Shown here piece after piece: positions 60,001 to 64,000 of a stretch of DNA of 64,000 nt. The DNA is taken from assembly GCA_958295875.1 (NCBI GenBank), contig OY282379.1:248001-312000 (forward strand). The letters run 5' to 3'. This DNA is from an uncultured Pseudomonadales bacterium. Its GTDB lineage: Bacteria > Pseudomonadota > Gammaproteobacteria > Pseudomonadales > Azotimanducaceae. The translations under genes were made by a program, and so were the position numbers. Below the pieces are notes generated by a model. The model made no database searches, had not been told where the DNA came from, and saw only the letters and a program-made list of their open reading frames with translations. The stretch's first letter is position 1. The number at the start of each line of letters is the position of its first letter.

Positions 60001-60786
60001 TTACGCCCCGCTGAAGTTCGGGTCGCGCTTTTCCAAGAACGCTCGCCGGCCCTCCACCGCGTCGTCGGTGGCACTGGCCTGGCCCTGCAACTGCGCTTCA
60101 AGTTCCAACTGCTGTTCGTAGGAGTTATGCCAAGTGGCCCAGTAGGCCCTGCGAATGAGGCCCAGCGAGCGCGGCCCGTTGGCAAGGCGCTGGGCAATGT
60201 CCATTGCGCCGTCCATCAAGGCGTCATTGTCGTCATAGAGCCGGTTCACCAGCCCCCACTCGAATGCCTGTTCAGCCGGCAAGCGCTCGGCGAGCATGGA
60301 GAGTTCCACCGCCCGCCCCCAGCCGACGAGCCGCGGCAGCAGAAACGTTGAGCCGCCATCCGGCACCAAGCCGATGCGCGCGAACGCCTGCAGGAAGAAC
60401 GCCTGCTTCGACGCGCACACCATGTCGCCCATCACCGCGAAACTCATGCCAACGCCGGCCGCCGGGCCGTTCACCGCGGTCACCATCGGCATGGGCAGGT
60501 CACGCAACGTGAGCAACAAGGGATGATAGGCATTGCGCAACCCGCCACCGGCGGCGCGCCTTTCGTTGCCGCCGCGGTCCGCGAGGTTGGCGCCGGCACA
60601 GAAGCCGCGGCCTTCCCCCGTAAGCAGCAAACAGCGCACCGCATTGCCGCGCCCGCTGATTTCCGCAACGGCATCCGCAAGCCCTTGCAACATCTCGCCG
60701 CCAATCGCGTTCAGCGCCTCTGGATGGTTGAACTTCAAGAGCGCCACCGAACCATCGAAATCGAGTGAAACTTTGCTGAGCTCCAC
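60001..60786 (-). CDS. Enoyl-CoA hydratase/isomerase family protein
   Basis: A 261-residue crotonase-fold enzyme. VALLKFNHPEALNAIG, GRGFCAGANL, the oxyanion-hole GPAAGVGMSFAVMGD and IGLVPDGGSTFLLPRLVG are present; the aspartate in LVPDGG is the residue used by PaaG-type isomerases. I chose a GTG start at 60786 because GGGGGAGA lies four bases before it; a further ATG nine codons upstream also exists. It hydrates or isomerises an enoyl-CoA. Confidence 0.9.
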   Translation of the reverse strand: MELSKVSLDFDGSVALLKFNHPEALNAIGGEMLQGLADAVAEISGRGNAVRCLLLTGEGRGFCAGANLADRGGNERRAAGGGLRNAYHPLLLTLRDLPMPMVTAVNGPAAGVGMSFAVMGDMVCASKQAFFLQAFARIGLVPDGGSTFLLPRLVGWGRAVELSMLAERLPAEQAFEWGLVNRLYDDNDALMDGAMDIAQRLANGPRSLGLIRRAYWATWHNSYEQQLELEAQLQGQASATDDAVEGRRAFLEKRDPNFSGA

Positions 60787-60916
60787 GGTCTCTCCCCCAC
60801 AGATGAGCGGCAAACTCTAGCACATCGGCCTTTGGCGGCATGGTGAGCCGCGCCGTCGCGCACCCCTGCCTTGATTCGGGAATATCATGGGCCGCACCAA
60901 CTTGGAGGCTTGAGAC

Positions 60917-61402
60917 ATGGCCGCAAGCGCCGGCAACGCACGCGCCACTGCGCCCTTCGACCGCGATGAGATCGAGCGCGATTGTCAGCGCCTTTCCATC
61001 GCCTACGCCCGCGCCATCGACTTTCGGGATTACGATGCGTTCGTGGAACTCTTCGCCGAAGACGCCGTGCTGGACGCCGGCGCGCTGCTCGAAGGCAAGG
61101 CCGCCATCCGCGAATCCCTGCAGAAGCGCCCCGACGAACTGCGTTCGCGCCATGTGCTCACCAACATCTTCATCGACCCGGTGGACGCTAACAGCGCACG
61201 CGGCATCTCCTACCTCTCCTTGTATCGGCATGTCGGCGCGGAGAGCTTGGCGGCGGGGCCCGCCCCATTCGACGGCCCGGCCGCGGTGGGCCACTACGAG
61301 GATCGCTACACCCGCACCGCAGACGGCTGGCGCTTCGCGCGGCGCAAACTGCATCTGGCGTTCCGGCGACCACGCCGCGCCAACCCGCCCAACGCCACAT
61401 AG
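60917..61402 (+). CDS. NTF2-like/SnoaL-type protein
   Basis: A 161-residue protein with the nuclear transport factor 2 fold: the helix RLSIAYARAIDFRDYDAFVELF, then EDAVLD, IRESLQKRPDELRSRHVLTNIF and YEDRYTRTADGWRFARRKLH. GGAGG just before the ATG supports the start. The fold occurs in small dehydratases, isomerases and binding proteins. It is nine bases ahead of the first CoA-transferase gene on the same strand, so it probably belongs to that pathway. Confidence 0.8.
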   Translation: MAASAGNARATAPFDRDEIERDCQRLSIAYARAIDFRDYDAFVELFAEDAVLDAGALLEGKAAIRESLQKRPDELRSRHVLTNIFIDPVDANSARGISYLSLYRHVGAESLAAGPAPFDGPAAVGHYEDRYTRTADGWRFARRKLHLAFRRPRRANPPNAT

Positions 61403-61410
61403 CTGCTGAG

Positions 61411-62646
61411 ATGGCCGGCGCCCTCGATTCCTTCCGCATCTGCGATTTCACCGGGCAGCTTGCCGGCGCCGGCGCCACTAAGTGGCTGGCGTCGTTCGGC
61501 GCCGAGGTCATCCGCATTGAAGACCCGGTGCGCGAAGGCCGCTGGGACATCCTGCGCGGCACGCCACCGTTCGTGGATGACCGCCGCGGCGTGGACATGG
61601 GCGGCGCGTTCAACAACCACAATGCCGGCAAGTTTGGCATCACCCTGAACCTGCGCAAGGACAAGGCAAAAGAGATTCTCACTAGGCTCATCGAAGTGTC
61701 GGACGTGGTGAGCGAGAACTTCGCCAAGGGCGTGCTGGAACGCTGGGGCTTTGGTTACGAGCGGCTCAAGGAGATCAAGCCAGACATCGTGTATGTCTCC
61801 AACTGCGGCTTCGGCCACGTTGGCCCATACAGCGATTTCAAGACGTGGGGGCCCATCGTGCAGGCTGTCTCTGGCCTCACCTTCACCAACGGCCTGCCAA
61901 ACCATGAGCCAGCCGGGTGGGGGTATTCCTACATGGATCACACCGGCGCCTATTACATGGCGATGGCCATCATGCTGGCGCTCCTGCACCGCCAGCGCAC
62001 CGGCGAGGGGCAATGGGTAGACCTCGCCTGCACTGAAGCCGCGCTTACCCTACACGGGCCGGCGCTCCTAGATTGGACGGTGAACGGCCGCCCCACGCGC
62101 CGCGCCGGCCAGCCCCACGCGAACCGTTCCGCGTGGCCGCCCATGGCGCCACATGGCATCTATCCCTGCGCTGGCGATGACGACTGGGTCGCCATTGCCT
62201 GCCGCAACCAAGCCGATTGGGAGGCGCTTGCCGGCGTCGTGGACGAGGACTGGTGCAGTGATGAGCAATTCGCAGAGTTCGACAGCCGCTATGCCGCGCA
62301 AGACGCGCTCGATGCCCACCTAAGCGCGTGGACGGCACCCCGCCGCAAGTTCGAGACGGAAGAGGCGCTGCGCGCAGCCGGCGTGCCGGCCGCCGCGGTG
62401 ATGAAGCCACAAGAACGCATCGACCTCGATGCCAGCACTGGGAACTTTGGCCTCTGGCCAACGGTGCGGCACGCCAAGATGGGCGCTGTGCGGGTGGACG
62501 GGCAGCCGGTTCACTTCTCCGAGACAGACTGGCAGTTGCCGCGTGGCGGGCCATGCTTGGGCGAGCACAACGAAACAGTGCTGACACGCTTGCTGGGCTT
62601 CAGCGCCGCGGAAGTGGCGGCGCTTGCCCATGAGGGCGTGATATGA
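61411..62646 (+). CDS. Family III CoA-transferase (CaiB/BaiF), catalytic subunit-type
   Basis: A 411-residue CoA-transferase. GATKWLASFGAEVIRIEDP, NHNAGKFGITLNL and YVSNCGFGHVGPY match the family. D176 in YSYMDHTGAYY aligns with the catalytic aspartate of the family, so this one should be active. The last codons overlap the next gene by four bases (ATGA). It moves CoA between carboxylic acids, and the neighbours suggest degradation of a carnitine-like, aromatic or steroid-type acid. Confidence 0.9.
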   Translation: MAGALDSFRICDFTGQLAGAGATKWLASFGAEVIRIEDPVREGRWDILRGTPPFVDDRRGVDMGGAFNNHNAGKFGITLNLRKDKAKEILTRLIEVSDVVSENFAKGVLERWGFGYERLKEIKPDIVYVSNCGFGHVGPYSDFKTWGPIVQAVSGLTFTNGLPNHEPAGWGYSYMDHTGAYYMAMAIMLALLHRQRTGEGQWVDLACTEAALTLHGPALLDWTVNGRPTRRAGQPHANRSAWPPMAPHGIYPCAGDDDWVAIACRNQADWEALAGVVDEDWCSDEQFAEFDSRYAAQDALDAHLSAWTAPRRKFETEEALRAAGVPAAAVMKPQERIDLDASTGNFGLWPTVRHAKMGAVRVDGQPVHFSETDWQLPRGGPCLGEHNETVLTRLLGFSAAEVAALAHEGVI

Positions 62647-63890
62647 CTGCGCTCACCGGCGTGCGAGTAGTGGAACTCAGCCAAGTGCCCATCGCTTGGG
62701 CCGGCAAGCTGCTGGCCGACATGGGGGCGGATGTGATTCTTGTTGAACCGCCGGGCGGCGATCCGTCCCGGGGCTATCCGCCGTTTGTGGACGACGAGCC
62801 GGGGGACGATCGGAGCCTCTACTGGTGGCACTATCACACCAGCAAGCGCAGCGTGGTGATGGACTTGGAAGATGAGGCTGGCCGGGAACAGTTTCGATCC
62901 CTCATTGCCACTGCGGATGTGCTGATCGAGGCCGAGCCACGTCACCGCCTCGCCACGCTCAGCCTAGACTACGACGATCTCGCGCCCATCAAGCCAAACT
63001 TGATTCATGTGGCCGTCACGCCCTATGGCCGCGAGGACGCCCAGAGTGACTTGCCATATACAGACCTCACTGTGATGGCGGCTTCTGGCCCGCCGTGGAG
63101 TTGCGGTTACGACGATCACTCGCTGCCACCGGTGCGTGGCGCCTTGCAGGGCTACCACACAGCTTCGCACTTCGCGGTGATGTCCACGCTCACTGCATTG
63201 CTGCACCGTGGCGTCAGCGGCGTTGGGCAGTTCATCGACGTGAGCATGACGGCGGCCTCGAACGTCACCACCGAGGCGGCGTCCTACACTTGGCTGGTGG
63301 CCGGCCGCACCGTGCAGCGGCAAACTGGCCGCCATGCCTCCACGTCGCCGTCCAGCGAAACACAGCAACGGTGCGCAGATGGGCGCTACGCCAACACTGG
63401 CGTGCCGCCGCGCAATCCGGCGGAGTTCGCGGCACTGCTCGCTTGGCTCAAGGAACTCGGTTTGAACACGCAGTTGCCGGAAGCAGTGTTTCTCGAGTTA
63501 GGGGCGACGTGGCAAGGCCCTTTCGACCTCGCGAAGATTGGCACGGATGACGAGATCACGGCCATCTTCGGCGCGGGGCGAGAAGCGTTGAAGCTCATCG
63601 CTTCCACCGTCTCTGCACAGGATTTCTTCCTCGGCTGCCAGGGTGCCGGGCTTGCGGTGGGGGTGGTCAACGCGCCGGAGGAGGCCTTCGAGGACGCGCA
63701 CATTCGAGCGCGCGGATTCCACACGCCAGTGCATCATGAAGACTTGGGGCGCACGATCACCTACCCAGGCGCCCCGTATGCGTTGCAGGGCAGCCCGTGG
63801 GCCATCTCGCGGCGCGCGCCCAAGCTCGGCGAACACAACGCGGAGGTGCTCGGCGAGCTGGACCAAGGTTGCGAGCTAGACCAAAGTTGA
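62643..63890 (+). CDS. Family III CoA-transferase-like protein lacking the catalytic Asp
   Basis: A 415-residue protein of the same family (WAGKLLADMGADVILVEPP, HYHTSKRSVVMDLED, PNLIHVAVTPYG). When aligned on the shared ALLHR segment, the position of D176 in the preceding protein is Y171 here (LQGYHTASHF), so the usual acyl-aspartate cannot form. The gene overlaps its neighbour by four bases. Two-subunit family III enzymes in which only one subunit has the aspartate are known (BbsEF, benzylsuccinate CoA-transferase), so this is likely the non-catalytic partner. Confidence 0.88.
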   Translation: MTALTGVRVVELSQVPIAWAGKLLADMGADVILVEPPGGDPSRGYPPFVDDEPGDDRSLYWWHYHTSKRSVVMDLEDEAGREQFRSLIATADVLIEAEPRHRLATLSLDYDDLAPIKPNLIHVAVTPYGREDAQSDLPYTDLTVMAASGPPWSCGYDDHSLPPVRGALQGYHTASHFAVMSTLTALLHRGVSGVGQFIDVSMTAASNVTTEAASYTWLVAGRTVQRQTGRHASTSPSSETQQRCADGRYANTGVPPRNPAEFAALLAWLKELGLNTQLPEAVFLELGATWQGPFDLAKIGTDDEITAIFGAGREALKLIASTVSAQDFFLGCQGAGLAVGVVNAPEEAFEDAHIRARGFHTPVHHEDLGRTITYPGAPYALQGSPWAISRRAPKLGEHNAEVLGELDQGCELDQS

Positions 63891-64000
63891 TGGTGGCGAG
63901 GGCTGTCCTCAGCGCACGGATGGCTTCGGGCGGCTGGCGCCTTGCGGGGCTTGGCTGCGGCTGCGGGACTTAACCCAGCAAGCCCAGCGCTCGGCCGATC

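Noticed and set aside
1..64000. CRISPR arrays, rRNA or tRNA genes
   Set aside because: I saw no regularly spaced short repeats, no rRNA-like sequence and no cloverleaf with a CCA-type end in the gaps; a covariance-model search would be needed to exclude a tRNA fully.

Overview
The window is high-GC DNA (roughly two-thirds G+C by eye) from a proteobacterium. The order ndk-rlmN-rodZ-hisS-yfgM-bamB-der, the queA-tgt-yajC-secD-secF cluster and the iscR-iscS pair all point to Gammaproteobacteria. Catabolism of methylated compounds, CoA-transferases, a TonB receptor and many defence or toxin-type genes would suit an uncultured marine or host-associated lineage; that last step is inference.

Layout. 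1-6.8 kb is a defence-type segment: the 3' end of a type I restriction subunit (hsdR), an overlapping PIN-domain gene, and a 1706-residue P-loop NTPase with a Cap4-like nuclease-type N-terminus. 6.9-9.1 kb holds xseA and an M23 peptidase. 9.1-18.2 kb (minus strand) is a compact housekeeping series from iscR down to der, with a 1.1-kb insertion sequence just upstream of iscR. 19.5-24.6 kb holds a TonB-dependent receptor, a small antitoxin-like gene, trmJ and suhB. 24.7-30.2 kb is the preprotein translocation and queuosine cluster, in which tgt carries a single-base frameshift. 30.2-32 kb is a XRE-ImmA/IrrE plus PIN toxin-antitoxin-like pair.

32.3-40.3 kb is a one-carbon catabolic cluster: a GlxA-type AraC regulator, a GcvT/DmdA-like folate-dependent demethylase, a fused MetF-like/formate-tetrahydrofolate ligase, and a dimethylglycine/sarcosine dehydrogenase-like flavoprotein. 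Together they would strip methyl groups onto tetrahydrofolate and could recover ATP as formate is released.

40.2-41.65 kb is the most unusual part. A secreted formylglycine-generating-enzyme-like (C-type-lectin fold) gene ends in a segment with the codon pattern of a diversity-generating-retroelement variable region. Hairpins follow it, and the whole unit lies between two copies of an ~82-bp direct repeat derived from the end of the preceding dehydrogenase gene. No reverse transcriptase is present in the window, so any retroelement core would lie elsewhere.

41.7-46 kb carries ku and ligD (non-homologous end joining) with a MerR-TPR regulator. 46.5-54.5 kb holds a GIY-YIG gene, two DUF6491 genes, an M32 carboxypeptidase overlapping an Anbu proteasome-like gene, and the divergent circularly permuted ATP-grasp and alpha-E genes that usually accompany Anbu. 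54.5-57.4 kb holds an unknown gene, a deacetylase and a luciferase-family oxidase. 57.5-59.2 kb is an AAA ATPase/DUF4276 pair. 59.2-63.9 kb is an acyl-CoA module: SDR, enoyl-CoA hydratase, NTF2-like protein and two adjacent family III CoA-transferases, the second of which lacks the usual catalytic aspartate.
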